From Trichobilharzia regenti (Eukaryota > Platyhelminthes > Trematoda > Strigeidida > Schistosomatidae), in contig OX235265.1 of NCBI GenBank assembly GCA_944472135.2, positions 42,505,459-42,569,458 on the forward strand: a stretch of 64,000 bases of DNA. Direction: 5' to 3'. Positions 55,116 to 64,000 of the stretch are shown here, one piece after another. The position numbers and the translations under genes are program-made. The notes beneath the pieces are model-generated. The model did not search any database. It was not told where the DNA came from and worked only from the letters and a program-made list of their open reading frames with translations. Positions within the stretch are counted from its first letter, which is position 1. The number at the start of each line of letters is the position of its first letter.

Positions 55116-56040
55116 TTGACAAAATGCAGGAGCCTAACAGTGAAATTTCCATTTGCACAAATTTTTCATATTCCACTTCTTCTTTCGTCATCCTTTCACG
55201 CTTTCTAAGTTTTTTTTACAAGGATCTTTCATTTCTCCTCATCACAGCTTATTCTGTCTCTCTTTGCTATTCAAGATCCTGTGATGTAGATTGAAAGGAA
55301 GCTGTCGAAATTGAAATTAGCATTTTAAATCAATGATTGAAGAGGTCGAAGTATCTGTTCCTCAAATTTAGATTTAGTTTATGTTGTGGACATGAAATAA
55401 CCTCATTGGATAACTTGTTTAACCCTGGGTCAATCACCAACCAACCAGAACAGTCTGTTCTCTCCTGATCTAGTCAAACTTGAATGTGGCTAAGATTATA
55501 TAAATATAATGTGATTTTCTCTAATAAAGGTCTGTTACCCAATCTCTTATCTCCTTCCGTTACAATACTACTTGTCAGTTCTTATTAGTAACAAACACTT
55601 ATCAGGCTTCTTCAAGGTGTTACTAGTCCAATATAACTTAAATTATGGTTACCGTGACACTGTTGAAGATTAGGAAACCTGGCACAAATATTTGTGTTAC
55701 CAGGTTACTTTGATTACAATATTCTAGAAATTTTAAAACCTTAACCTAAATGTATTGATACCTCAAGTAACGTGATCGTAGTCTCTAAGGTAACACCCAG
55801 AATAAAATGCAAGTTACTTAGCTGTGTAAGAGTCAAATGTCACAGTTGAGAGTAGCCATATGGTAGAAATTATTTAGCTTCTGAAATTAATGGAAACAGA
55901 ACGAAACATTAAAGAGACTTGCAGCTGAAGGAAACAAGCACCGAAAGCAAAAGATAACAGAAATAATAGGAGTAGTGGTACCAGTAGTAATAGAATCATC
56001 AGTGTAATGACAGGAAAATCAGATCGTTTATAGAGAAAAT
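55116..56040. other. No recognisable feature
   Basis: No supported gene or repeat. Confidence 0.4.
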
Positions 56041-56044
56041 AAAG

Positions 56045-56512
56045 AGATATTTAGAACAACACATTTAAGCGAACAATATTGTTTTCAATTAGATCTCATC
56101 AGGCTTAACTCTAATATATATAAGTTTACAAATAAAAATTCAAATATAAACCAATCATGGTGTTTTGTCTATAGGATAATACGATGGTGAATATAAATTG
56201 TGCAGTTAGTCATAATAGTGGTAATGATAATATTAATAATAGTAATAATAATAATAATGGTCTTATCAATAATAAGGATGAAAAAATGAGGCAATCTGTG
56301 ATAACACGAATAATGAAAAACAGTATGATTAAACAAACAATTGTTCAGGTGGAAGTAGTCGATAAAGGCTAGTAAAAACAAATGAACCGATTACGTAATG
56401 TTAGATTGTAGGGGAAGGAAATGAAACACGTTTATAATGAAGATAAGATTAAGGGATGATAAGAAAGGGGTTGGAAATATAAATAAAGGGTGGTGTAGAA
56501 GTCTTTCGTTGG
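56045..56512 (-). mobile_element. PLE-A 3' untranslated tail of the coding copy
   Basis: Plus-strand view: TTTAAGCGAACAATATTG, TCTCATCAGGCTTAACTC, AACCAATCATGGTG, then an (AAT)n-type stretch at 56216-56262. These words recur in the other PLE-A tails at 20085, 31660 and 39690-40110. Confidence 0.8.
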
Positions 56513-58153
56513 TTATGTCTTATTAGGCCACGGGAGGGATAATGGCTGCACGAACTTCTTTTGAATGCATAGTTTAGGTTTAATAGTTCGAATGCCTATC
56601 GCCTCAGCTGTGTGCAGTAGACGAATACGAAGTCTATTAGAAAGATTCGGAGGGATACGATGAATTACTTTGAAGGCTTTCGTTTTATCGACTACATGAC
56701 CACTATCAATTAGATGTGACAGAATTGAGCTTCGGATTGTTTTTGTCTGTCCTTTGCCAAACCACGATGGGAGATGTTCACTAACACGTTGGCTAAGCTG
56801 TCTAGTAGTACGCCCAATATAACTGTCACCGCAGGTGCAGTTGAATTGATAAATACACATAGATGTGGCAAAACTATCAAGCTTATCCTTCGTTTGCGTC
56901 CCAATCATTCGTCGGCTAGAGAATGACAAACATAGGTGTGCTGCGTAAAATGTTCTACGTATGCTCCTTGAAAGTCTTTGGAATAGAATCTCACTAGATA
57001 AGTCCCCATTAAATTGTAACTTAATAAATAGAGGTTTCTTATGTGCAGTCAGAGTCACAGGTTTCTTCTCTGATGGTTTCATATGTTTCTTTATGAAACT
57101 ACTCGGATAACCCATCTCCGTCAAGGAATCGTGAATATATTCAAATTCCTTTTGTAAGAGGTCCTCCGTACATATCTTCCTTGCTCTGCTCGCGAGACAT
57201 TTTACAAGATTCCTTTTATATTTAATGGGCACGTAACTAAGGAAGTGTGTGTACTGCCCTGTGAATGTGCTTTTTCTGTACACACTTCTCCCAAGTGACC
57301 CATCTTCTCTCCTACTTAGCAAGACATCCAGGAAATGTAGTTTATTCTCCTGCTCCTCTTCACAAGTAAAGGTAAGCGAAGGGTGGATGTTGTTGAATTT
57401 AAGTAACAATTCGTCTATGTTAACCTTCTCATCAGCTAAGATAAATGTATCATCGACATATCGGTAATACATATCCAACTCCTTGATGGTATCCTTCAAT
57501 TTCCCGTTTTCAAGTTTTGCGAGAAAGAAGTCAGCTAATATTGGGCCTAATGGTGAACCCATAGCTATTCCATCTACTTGTCGATAGTATGAATTATTGA
57601 AGACGAAGTGAACATTCATTGTGCATTTAAGAAGTAATTCTTTGAGGCTACACAAGGGGATTCCTAAGTCTAATTGCCTATCGGTGATTTCTTGACAAAT
57701 ATAATCCACTGTTTCCAAAAGCGGTACGTTAGTGAATAGTGATGATACATCCATGGATAACATGCGTTTACACCTCACATTAGTCTCGGATATTTTAGAA
57801 ATAAAGTCGAAAACATCACTAATTCTATGTTGCACAATTTCTCTGTGCAAAGGACCCAGGATCTTAACTAACCACTTCGCTGTTCCGTGAAATGGAGAGT
57901 TATACATATCTAAAACAGGGCGAAGAGGAAGACCCGGTTTGTGCACTTTTGGTAGACCGTAAAGACGTGGAGTATTGGTACCCGTAGGTTTCATGGACTC
58001 ATACGTGGTTGATGATAATACTCCTATTTGGTTCAGTTTTTTGAGGGAGTCAGTCATTTGTTTCTCAGCTCTTACATTGAGGTCTTTGGAAACACCAAGC
58101 GATTGGAATTTAGTTTGATCACTCAAAAGATATTTACATATTTTTATGTACAT
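56513..58153 (-). CDS. PLE reverse transcriptase with GIY-YIG endonuclease, N-terminally truncated
   Basis: A 546-residue uninterrupted frame. It has the fingers motif PRLYGLPKVHKPGLPLRPVL (about residues 62-81), palm strand A SMDVSSLFTNVP (133-144), motif B-like GIAMGSPLGPILADFF (195-210), the catalytic box YVDDTFIL (232-239), a HFLDVLLSRREDGSLGRS block (273-290), thumb residues, and a C-terminal GIY-YIG endonuclease (CIYQFNCTCGDSYIGRTTRQ at 433-452; E459-H460 follow). The C-terminus is collinear with other copies here. PLEs of this type usually start further upstream with a D-K-G region, present in the copies at 27080 and 33580; here an in-frame stop lies 12 bases before the first Met, so it is 5' truncated. 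Long intact frames suggest a young insertion. It lies in the intron upstream of the exon at 54354-54465. Confidence 0.95.
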   Translation of the reverse strand: MYIKICKYLLSDQTKFQSLGVSKDLNVRAEKQMTDSLKKLNQIGVLSSTTYESMKPTGTNTPRLYGLPKVHKPGLPLRPVLDMYNSPFHGTAKWLVKILGPLHREIVQHRISDVFDFISKISETNVRCKRMLSMDVSSLFTNVPLLETVDYICQEITDRQLDLGIPLCSLKELLLKCTMNVHFVFNNSYYRQVDGIAMGSPLGPILADFFLAKLENGKLKDTIKELDMYYRYVDDTFILADEKVNIDELLLKFNNIHPSLTFTCEEEQENKLHFLDVLLSRREDGSLGRSVYRKSTFTGQYTHFLSYVPIKYKRNLVKCLASRARKICTEDLLQKEFEYIHDSLTEMGYPSSFIKKHMKPSEKKPVTLTAHKKPLFIKLQFNGDLSSEILFQRLSRSIRRTFYAAHLCLSFSSRRMIGTQTKDKLDSFATSMCIYQFNCTCGDSYIGRTTRQLSQRVSEHLPSWFGKGQTKTIRSSILSHLIDSGHVVDKTKAFKVIHRIPPNLSNRLRIRLLHTAEAIGIRTIKPKLCIQKKFVQPLSLPWPNKT

Positions 58154-58734
58154 TCGTGATCGTTAGCAGAGAAGCAACGTCTTCTGATTCGTTGTTTTCC
58201 CGCTGAAGGTTATTCCGCACTGCTTGTGACTGTTGCTTACAAGGTTATCCATTTATCTGCACACGCTAAGTCTGCTGTGATTGGTCGTTGCGCTCCTCAA
58301 GGTTAAGCTCTGTTACTATTTTTTTCTCGTGACTCTAATTCGGGACGTAAACATTGAAGGAAATTGTTGTCTACAAATTTGTCTCGCAGACAGCTTCCAC
58401 CACATTAGTATTAGCAACAGCCGTTGCTGTGATAATAAAGGTGGTGTGCAAACACAAGGATAAGGCGTGGAAGCATATATGATAATGCATATCCAACAAG
58501 AGGTGATTGAATGCGGATCAAAATCTTCATCTCTATGAGTTACAGACATATTTTAAGAGAAAGGAAGAAATATGTTAACATCATGACATCATTTGATAGC
58601 ATTTTCAACAATAGAGCAAATGAAATATATTTCCATTGTGTAGGTCATTATTATTTCTGCTCATCTGATCCCAGAAGTTGGTATGAAATCAGTTTGACGA
58701 AAGTAATAGTGAATATATTTCATATTCAAGTGTT
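58154..58734. other. Flank of the PLE, no recognised feature
   Basis: A minus-strand frame just upstream of the PLE (SLLTITNVHKNM in a shifted frame, preceded by QRENNESEDVA) might be PLE or host. I cannot match it to the PLE N-terminus. Confidence 0.35.
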
Positions 58735-59258
58735 GGTTTGTAGAGATTTGATTGCTTACAGGATTTCATCATGAGTTGACATTGGTTAGAGAACCATTGA
58801 AAAACCTGCTGGGAGTACTGGACAACTAGCTGTTTCGTCCTAGTTTGGGACTCTTCATCAGTACCCACCCACCGGGGTTCGAATCCAGGACCTTCTGGTT
58901 ACAAGGCGAGCTAGCTCATATACCGCTCAGCCACTGGGACCCGATCCAATGGCCCAATGGCTCTAGTGAGAAGTCGTGACCACTAGGGTGCAGCAGGTCG
59001 GGTGTGAGGACAGATACTCGTCGAAGACATTGGCCAGTAGTCGCGCTATGTCGTGAACTGGCAGAAGTCAGAATTCATGGGCATTGAATTGGGTTCCAGT
59101 GGCTTAATGGTCTACGAGCTCGCCTTGTAACCAGAAGGTCCTGGGTTCGAACCCCGGTGGGTGAGTACTGATGAAGAGTCCCAAACTAGGACGGAACAGC
59201 TGTCCAGTACTCCCAGGTTTTCCAGTGCTTCTCTAGCTAATGTCAGCTCATGATGAAT
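58735..59258. mobile_element. SINE-3 inverted pair
   Basis: The left copy (58735-58960, minus) and right copy (58960-59258, plus) are head to head with B boxes GGGTTCGAACCCC (plus) and GGATTCGAACCCC-type (minus). Hammerhead folds are at 58815-58864 (minus; stems intact, box ATGAAGA, stem III CAGCTAGTTG) and 59165-59210 (plus; box ATGAAGA and GGAA instead of GAAA). Confidence 0.85.
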
Positions 59259-59944
59259 ATATTTCAGTTAACCGTATGATAGGTGAAATAGCATTCTATC
59301 TACCGTTTAACATATCGTGACGCTTTTATTGAAAGCTTAATATTCAGTTGTTGTAATATAACACAAAAAAGAAGCCCTAACGAGGAGGTAGTAGGTAAAG
59401 TTGGAATCGGTTATTTCAAAAACTCGCCGAGATTAAAAAAGCCAAGGAAATACCCAATGATTCCTGAAGAAATTTAGAGATAATTTAGAAAATAAAAAGT
59501 TTCCTTATCGACGAAGTTGTTTCTGGAAGCTGGAAACTCGTTTCTATATTTACTCCATCTTACAAAAGTGACGTAATCGGTAAAGTGACGCAGAAGTAGT
59601 TTCTAGATGTCGATTTATTATGCAGCAATCAATTAAGCAACAGAATTAGACGTTTGAATACTGACATGATGAACACTCTTATCAGATGAGAGACAAGTTG
59701 GTTGAATGTCCACTTAACAAATATGAAGTGGGTGGAAAAACACAACAAAATGCGCAAAAGGAACATGTTAAAAGATATTGGTGAACTGTTTATGAAAAAC
59801 AGAATTCAATAAGAAAGCATAGTAGAATGAGAGGATGATAAAAATTACCGGTACAGGTACTTTGGGGTTTAATTAATGAAATACAATCACCTCTGCTATG
59901 TATGAGTTTAGGAATGTAACAGTTCCTGCATTATTCAAGTATTG
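59259..59944. other. No recognisable feature
   Basis: AT-rich with no supported frame. Confidence 0.4.
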
Positions 59945-60235
59945 GTTGTTTGGTTACAGGATTTCATCATGAGCTGACATTGGTTAGAGAACCATTGTAA
60001 AACCTGAGAGTACTGGACAGAAGTTGGAATTCATGGGCCATTGGTTCGGGTCCCAATGGCTTAATGGTCTACGAGCTCGCCTTGTAACCAGAAGGTCCTG
60101 GGTTCGAACCCTGGCGGTGGGTGCGTACTGCTGAAGAGTCCCAAACTAGGACGAAACAGCTAGTTGTCCAGTACTCCCAGCAGGTTTTCCAATGGTTCTC
60201 TAACCAATGTCAACTCATGATGAAATCCTGTAACC
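59945..60235 (+). mobile_element. SINE-3 with a canonical hammerhead core, plus a short inverted arm
   Basis: A short minus-oriented arm (59945-60020) holds only the tail. The plus copy (60020-60235) has CCAATGGCTTAATGGTCTAC (A-box region), CTTGTAACCAGAAGGTCC, GGGTTCGAACCC (perfect B box) and the hammerhead, then CAGGTTTTCCAATGG and the TGAAATCCTGTAACC end. The two tails are reverse complements. Confidence 0.88.
60125..60174 (+). ncRNA. Hammerhead ribozyme, predicted active
   Basis: Stem I GTACTG (60125-60130) and CAGTAC (60169-60174) pair over six bases. The first core box is CTGAAGA (matches CUGANGA). Stem II is GTCC/GGAC with a CAAACTA loop (60138-60152). The second box is GAAA. Stem III is the short hairpin CAGCTAGTTG and the predicted cleavage triplet is GTC at 60166-60168. 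All bases I know to be essential to the core are present. The transcript would be made from the tRNA-like promoter just upstream. Confidence 0.8.
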
Positions 60236-60588
60236 GATTCTTTCATTAATCGAACTAAATTGTAGGTAATTTTAAAAAATGACTGATGGAGCTGCATAAG
60301 CTGCGGGAGTGATAAGTGGTTTTTTCGGATCTTAGCCACATAAATAACATCTTTGGTAATGTATACAGCGTTATGGAATGTTACCCTACTTTGATGTTTT
60401 TTTAAAATAAGGAACCTTCCAAGGAGTGTATTTCGTAATGGGCACCTGTAGAGGTCACTGGGACTCATCATCGGATAACTAACCGGTACAGATATTTTTA
60501 GTTCTTGGGGAGAAGGAGTGGACCTGACTCTTATTTTTACGTAAAGGGATCCAACTTCTAAAAGCGGTATATTAACTACCACACACTA
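60236..60588 (-). CDS. Possible exon or unknown open frame upstream of the large gene
   Basis: A minus-strand frame open from a stop at 60588 into the SINE-3 (about 115 non-repeat residues): VGSLYVKIRVRSTPSPQELK, SYPMMSPSDLYRCPLRNTLL, then AVYITKDVIYVAKIRKNHLS. A plausible acceptor (ATACCGCTTTTAG) would start it in phase 1, and a GTAACA donor at the codon boundary after HQSR would end it in phase 0, exactly what an exon between 63733-63813 and 54354-54465 would need if the former is read in phase 1. However the frame stays open beyond that donor and the sequence has no domain I recognise. It may instead be an unknown repeat or chance. Confidence 0.3.
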
Positions 60589-60599
60589 GCCTCCTTTTG

Positions 60600-61190
60600 G
60601 CGGATTTTTCAACAGAACACCAAAGAGTTGAGAAATTTGAGCTGACGTGGGATGGTGATGTCAAAATGTTTGAATACTGACAGCTAATGGAGTTCTTCAA
60701 TTCATCATTTCTATCACATATGATAGATGTATAATTTGTTTAACTAGTGTGTTGATGCGAACTCAATTGAAGCACTTAGTCTTCCAGACTTGTCATGAAG
60801 CGGTCTGAAATCACACGACCCAATTGTGAGCCTGTTATCAATCCCACCATTTTTTCTGTACGGTGTGTTAGTGAGTTTGAAATTAATGCTAAAACCAAAT
60901 CTGAGCAGTTCTTTTATTTAGTGGGTCGGATTACTATTATCTAAGCCGATATCATCAGTGGAGCTACATAGTTTTCGTCTCATATGACGGATATTACCTG
61001 ATTAATGTAATCTAATGTATTTATAAAAACAATAATGGAATGTCTGTAAGGACAGACCAGTACTAAATCTTAGCTTCGTGGGATTGCACTTCGATTGTTT
61101 GTATGTTTGTGTGGTGACTGACTTTTCCTATCACCGTAGTGAGTAAAAGTTCACTGTTGTTTAGTTCCACTTCGTTGGCGGTATATAACG
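60600..61190. other. No recognisable feature
   Basis: No gene or repeat recognised. Confidence 0.35.
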
Positions 61191-61194
61191 GTGG

Positions 61195-61335
61195 AATCCA
61201 GGATGCACGTTTCCTCTTTTTGGGACTTGTCAAATGGACGTATTTGCATTCTCAGTTAGTGACTTGAACGCACGCATTGTCCCAAAGAATAAAGAATCAT
61301 TCACTAGGTTACTGGATCAATGTGAATGATTCTGT
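61195..61335 (-). mobile_element. Sm-alpha-like SINE with broken hammerhead
   Basis: Minus strand: GAATGCAAATACGTCCAT / TTGACAA / GTCCC...GAGG / AAAC / GTGCATC / CTGGATTCCACC. Outer stem and box order are kept, core bases G8/A9 and GAAA are damaged. Confidence 0.65.
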
Positions 61336-61479
61336 CGAACAGGGGTTTTCGAATGCTTTTCTCTCATAGCTGTCCTCTGATTCCTCAAAGTCTACTTTTC
61401 CCTCAGTGCTTAAACAACGTGAAATGGTTAGTTAAAACTTTGACCGAATTGAACATAATCCATGCCAGTTACTAAATCT

Positions 61480-61675
61480 GGTTAAAGGATTTCATCATGA
61501 GCTGACATCGGTGAAAGGACCCTTGGGAAACCAGGGAGTACTGGACAGCTGTTACACCCTAGTCTGTAGCTTTTCATCAGTACACACTCACTGGGTCTCG
61601 AGCCGAAGGACTTATGGTTACAAGGCTAGCGAGCTCGTAGACCATTAAACCACTGGGACACGATCCAAGACAATC
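61480..61675 (-). mobile_element. SINE-3 copy with decayed hammerhead
   Basis: Minus strand: GTCCCAGTGGTTTAATGG, CTTGTAACCATAAGTCC, GGCTCGAGACCC (mutated B box), GTACTGATGAAAAGCTACAG and GGGTGTAACAGCTGTCC. GAAA has become GTAA. Confidence 0.75.
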
Positions 61676-62009
61676 CATTTGTATGTCAGATAAAAATGAG
61701 TCACTGTGGGAACCTCAGATCTAATTATGCAACCTAACAGCTGCATTCATCCTTTATAATGATCTAACTTATAAAATCCGTCTATTCTTTGCATCATCCT
61801 ATCATAACCAGATTCAGAAAATAAAACAAGAACCGATGAGGAAATCAAATATATATATTTTTGGCCGAGTGTAACTGGTCCTCAAAACGTCGCGTATACT
61901 GATGAACTGTTGTGGCAATGATTTTTACTCTAGATCTTCAGTTTACGAACAGAAAGCATGTGGTGATGTTGTATGAATCAGAGTTGGGAATAACTAGCGC
62001 CGGAGGAAA

Positions 62010-62245
62010 GGCGTCCATGGCACAGTGGTACAGCGCTCGCCAACCACGCCTCATGTGGTTCGGGGTTCGATGCCCGGGCACTGACTCACTCTTTTACCAC
62101 GCTAAACCAGTAATAAGACTGGTAAAGAGGTAAGGTTGGGCATAAGGCTAGCAACCTGGTTACGCAAAAATAAACACCACTGCTACCGAAACTTCAAGCC
62201 TCAAACTTGAGGCGCTATGTTCCACTGGGAACGTAAAGGAATGAT
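62010..62245 (+). mobile_element. SINE-2 copy
   Basis: CCATGGCACAGTGGTACAGC (A-box region), CGGGGTTCGATGCCC (B box), CCAGTAATAAGACTGG, GGCTAGCAACC, CTTCAAGCCTCAAACTTGAG and GGGAACGTAAAGGAATGAT. The frame at 61912-62133 overlaps it by chance. Confidence 0.88.
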
Positions 62246-62259
62246 GATAGTGATGAGCC

Positions 62260-63284
62260 TGTGACGAAAACTTGAACTTTCACTAAGAAATCTACAAGTA
62301 AACACTACATTGAATATTCTGTAAGACTTAAATGGCGATCTTCTGAGAAGTCTTAATTTGGTCTGACATAATTCCATAACTAATAGAATCCTTTTAAGTA
62401 ATTCTCAATGCGAATTTCAAGCAAGAAAAAACAAAAAAACAAACTTTGTGAGTCATTAAATCCACTGTCTGACTAATTTGAAATCCACCTGAGATTGGAC
62501 ACGTTTTTGTGCCTGGCCCAGAATTTAATGGCAGAACTGAAATGAAAAGATTGGACAAATATTAAAATCGGGCAAAAATGGTACACAACAAAATGCTTTA
62601 AATTAAAGAGTTATAACATCAACTTGATTTTATTAATTTCTCTGCAGTTAGTCACCACATATCAGTGGCTTCGAAATAGTTTTATCAACAGTGGACCTCA
62701 TCCTTTTGACTGCTCAGCAATTGTGATTCCTAAAAATAATCAAGAAATCGATACTGTCTGAGAGGTAATTATTCCAGTAAACTCTTAATAGAATGACAGT
62801 ATCCCATCGAGGCAGGATTTGTCAAGGCAAGTCAAATCCCTAGCTGATATGCACAATTTACAGGTGTCATATATATTCAGAAGCTGATAAATGCCAAAGA
62901 AAACCACATCTGTATTCTCCTCCAGAATGCAAATACCTTACAAAGACTTATCTTCACAAAGGATTTATTTTGTTTGATAAGCTGCAAAGAGACGACATGT
63001 TCATTGGAAAAGCTCAACCTGTTTGTGTAATAGTGTGAAAATTGATTTAGAACTTTCCCTCCACTTTTCAGGTATAATTTATTATTTCTGAACTTATACT
63101 ATCATCACATATAATATTGCACATAAATGGTTATTTACTACCACAAGCATTAGTATCGGCATGAATAAATTCATGATAATTGAAATGTTGAACTGATAAC
63201 AAACTTTTCCCCAGTCTTTGTTTATTTACTTTATTTGGTGGGGTAGTATATCATTTTTCTGATCATCACTAATTAGAATTTTTT
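62260..63284. other. No recognisable feature
   Basis: No supported gene or repeat. Confidence 0.4.
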
Positions 63285-63515
63285 CCTTCACGTTCCCCAA
63301 TGGAACATAGGGCTTCACGATAGTGGCTTGAAGTTTCTGTGGCAGTGTTTATTTTTACAGGATGGGGTTGCTAGCCTCATGCCCAACCTTTCCTCTTTAC
63401 CAGCTTCATTACTGGGTTAGCGAGGTAAAGGAATGCGTCGGTAGCCGGGGATCGAACTCCGGACCATGTGCATGGTCGGCGAGCGTCCTAACCGCTATGC
63501 CACCGACTCACTAGT
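63285..63515 (-). mobile_element. SINE-2 copy
   Basis: Minus strand: GGTGGCATAGCGGTTAGGAC, GGAGTTCGATCCCC, CCAGTAATGAAGCTGG, GGCTAGCAACCCCATCC and CCATTGGGGAACGTGAAGGA. Nearly the same as the copy at 1965-2195. Confidence 0.9.
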
Positions 63516-63732
63516 CAGATATTCGTGACTAATTATAAAACCATGAAGCTTCGTTAAACGTTAAATGATTGAAATATCTTAAATAGGCCACTTCTTTACA
63601 TCTGTAGGAATTAAGTCCCTCAGGTTAATGAAATAAAGATTTTAATAGCGACTGAAAGCATCCTCTGTTAAAATTTCTCTTCTAAAATTGTTCAAGTCAA
63701 ATAATAAAACGCTGTGTTATTTGTAGACGTAC

Positions 63733-63813
63733 CTGCAACCCATTTTGTTGGTTTTGAAATAAATGCTTCTGGATGACACAAGTCTGCGTCAGGTGTTGAA
63801 GATACAAATTTGC
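63733..63813 (-). CDS. Probable upstream exon of the large minus-strand gene
   Basis: An 81-nt segment with a strong acceptor (ATTTTTCTGTTGACTAG) and donor GTACGT. Two frames are open. In phase 1-1 it reads KFVSSTPDADLCHPEAFISK, then PTKWVA, with Cys and Trp, like the other exons. In phase 0-0 it reads ANLYLQHLTQTCVIQKHLFQ, then NQQNGLQ, and would join directly to 54354-54465. The first looks more protein-like but then needs an extra exon between them. It is the most 5' exon visible; the start of the gene lies beyond the window end. Confidence 0.55.
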
Positions 63814-64000
63814 CTAGTCAACAGAAAAATTAACAGTTAATGCCTATTTGAAGTAAAATGAGCACTTCACAACTTCAAGAAACATATTCAGTTCTTCCAT
63901 TGTCCCATGGGTCTTGCTTTGCTTCGAAAGATCGAAAATAACCATTGTGTCATGTAGAAAATAAAAGACACTTAAACAAAGAAAACTTTCCTTACAGAAA
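63814..64000. other. Intron upstream of the first visible exon
   Basis: T-rich polypyrimidine (on minus) next to the acceptor, then AT-rich sequence without a further exon. Confidence 0.4.

Noticed and set aside
60160..60240. C-terminal extension of the 60236-60588 frame (ESVTGFHHELTLVREPLE)
   Set aside because: These residues are translated from the tail of SINE-3, so the apparent protein length is inflated.
62010..62110. Candidate tRNA gene from A and B boxes
   Set aside because: The acceptor stem and anticodon arm do not close and the unit continues into the SINE-2 body; same for all other tRNA-like heads here.
1..64000. CRISPR arrays, operons, phage or bacterial defence systems
   Set aside because: No regularly spaced direct repeats, no dense coding and clear spliced exons with retroelements: this is eukaryotic DNA.

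Overview
The window is AT-rich, has no bacterial-style gene density, and is packed with Penelope-like elements (PLEs), RTE-type non-LTR retrotransposons and tRNA-like SINEs carrying hammerhead-ribozyme folds. The hammerhead SINEs include decayed copies very like the schistosome Sm-alpha family. Together this points to a Schistosoma-type flatworm nuclear genome; the species is inferred, not shown.

The only host gene I can support runs on the minus strand across almost the whole window. Eight exons at 54354-54465, 41715-41815, 22028-22253, 19328-19435, 17917-18181, 14088-14167, 8317-8448 and 3741-3980 have good splice sites and join in one continuous reading frame (1264 nt, about 421 residues). 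A further exon probably lies upstream at 63733-63813, and an open frame at about 60236-60588 is possibly another. The encoded stretch is rich in Cys, Trp and Asn-X-Ser/Thr sites and has mostly phase-1 introns, as expected of a secreted or membrane ectodomain. Both gene ends lie outside the window. The product is not recognised with certainty; its Cys/Trp spacing recalls Ig-like modules and the invertebrate extracellular DUF7042-DUF7045 modules.

Everything else is intron filled with mobile elements. PLEs: one long coding copy (56513-58153, minus), many remnants, three pieces bounded by inverted terminal repeats (1870-3135, 20845-21935, 37549-38785), and two nested arrangements (PLE within PLE at 31660-34520; RTE within PLE at 26860-30075). 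RTE copies are mostly 3' ends; two keep both ends but have lost the middle (8815-9480 and 50015-51125). Two non-LTR pieces of a second clade lie at 39130-39500 and 47300-48260.

SINE names used below: SINE-1 (tRNA-like head, body ending in a conserved TTGATTCCA-type tail), SINE-2 (tRNA-like head, tail ending near AACGTAAAGGAA), SINE-3 (tRNA-like part followed by a hammerhead fold), SINE-4 (short dispersed unit containing GGACCTAGGTTTCGTGCT), and Sm-alpha-like. Several occur as inverted pairs.

The most notable signals are a SINE-3 copy at 60125-60174 with a fully canonical hammerhead core while its relatives here have broken cores, a 477-bp near-perfect foldback at 7719-8195, and a PLE inserted into another PLE with a matching 7-bp target duplication. 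I see no bacterial-type system, CRISPR array, operon or standard tRNA/rRNA gene.
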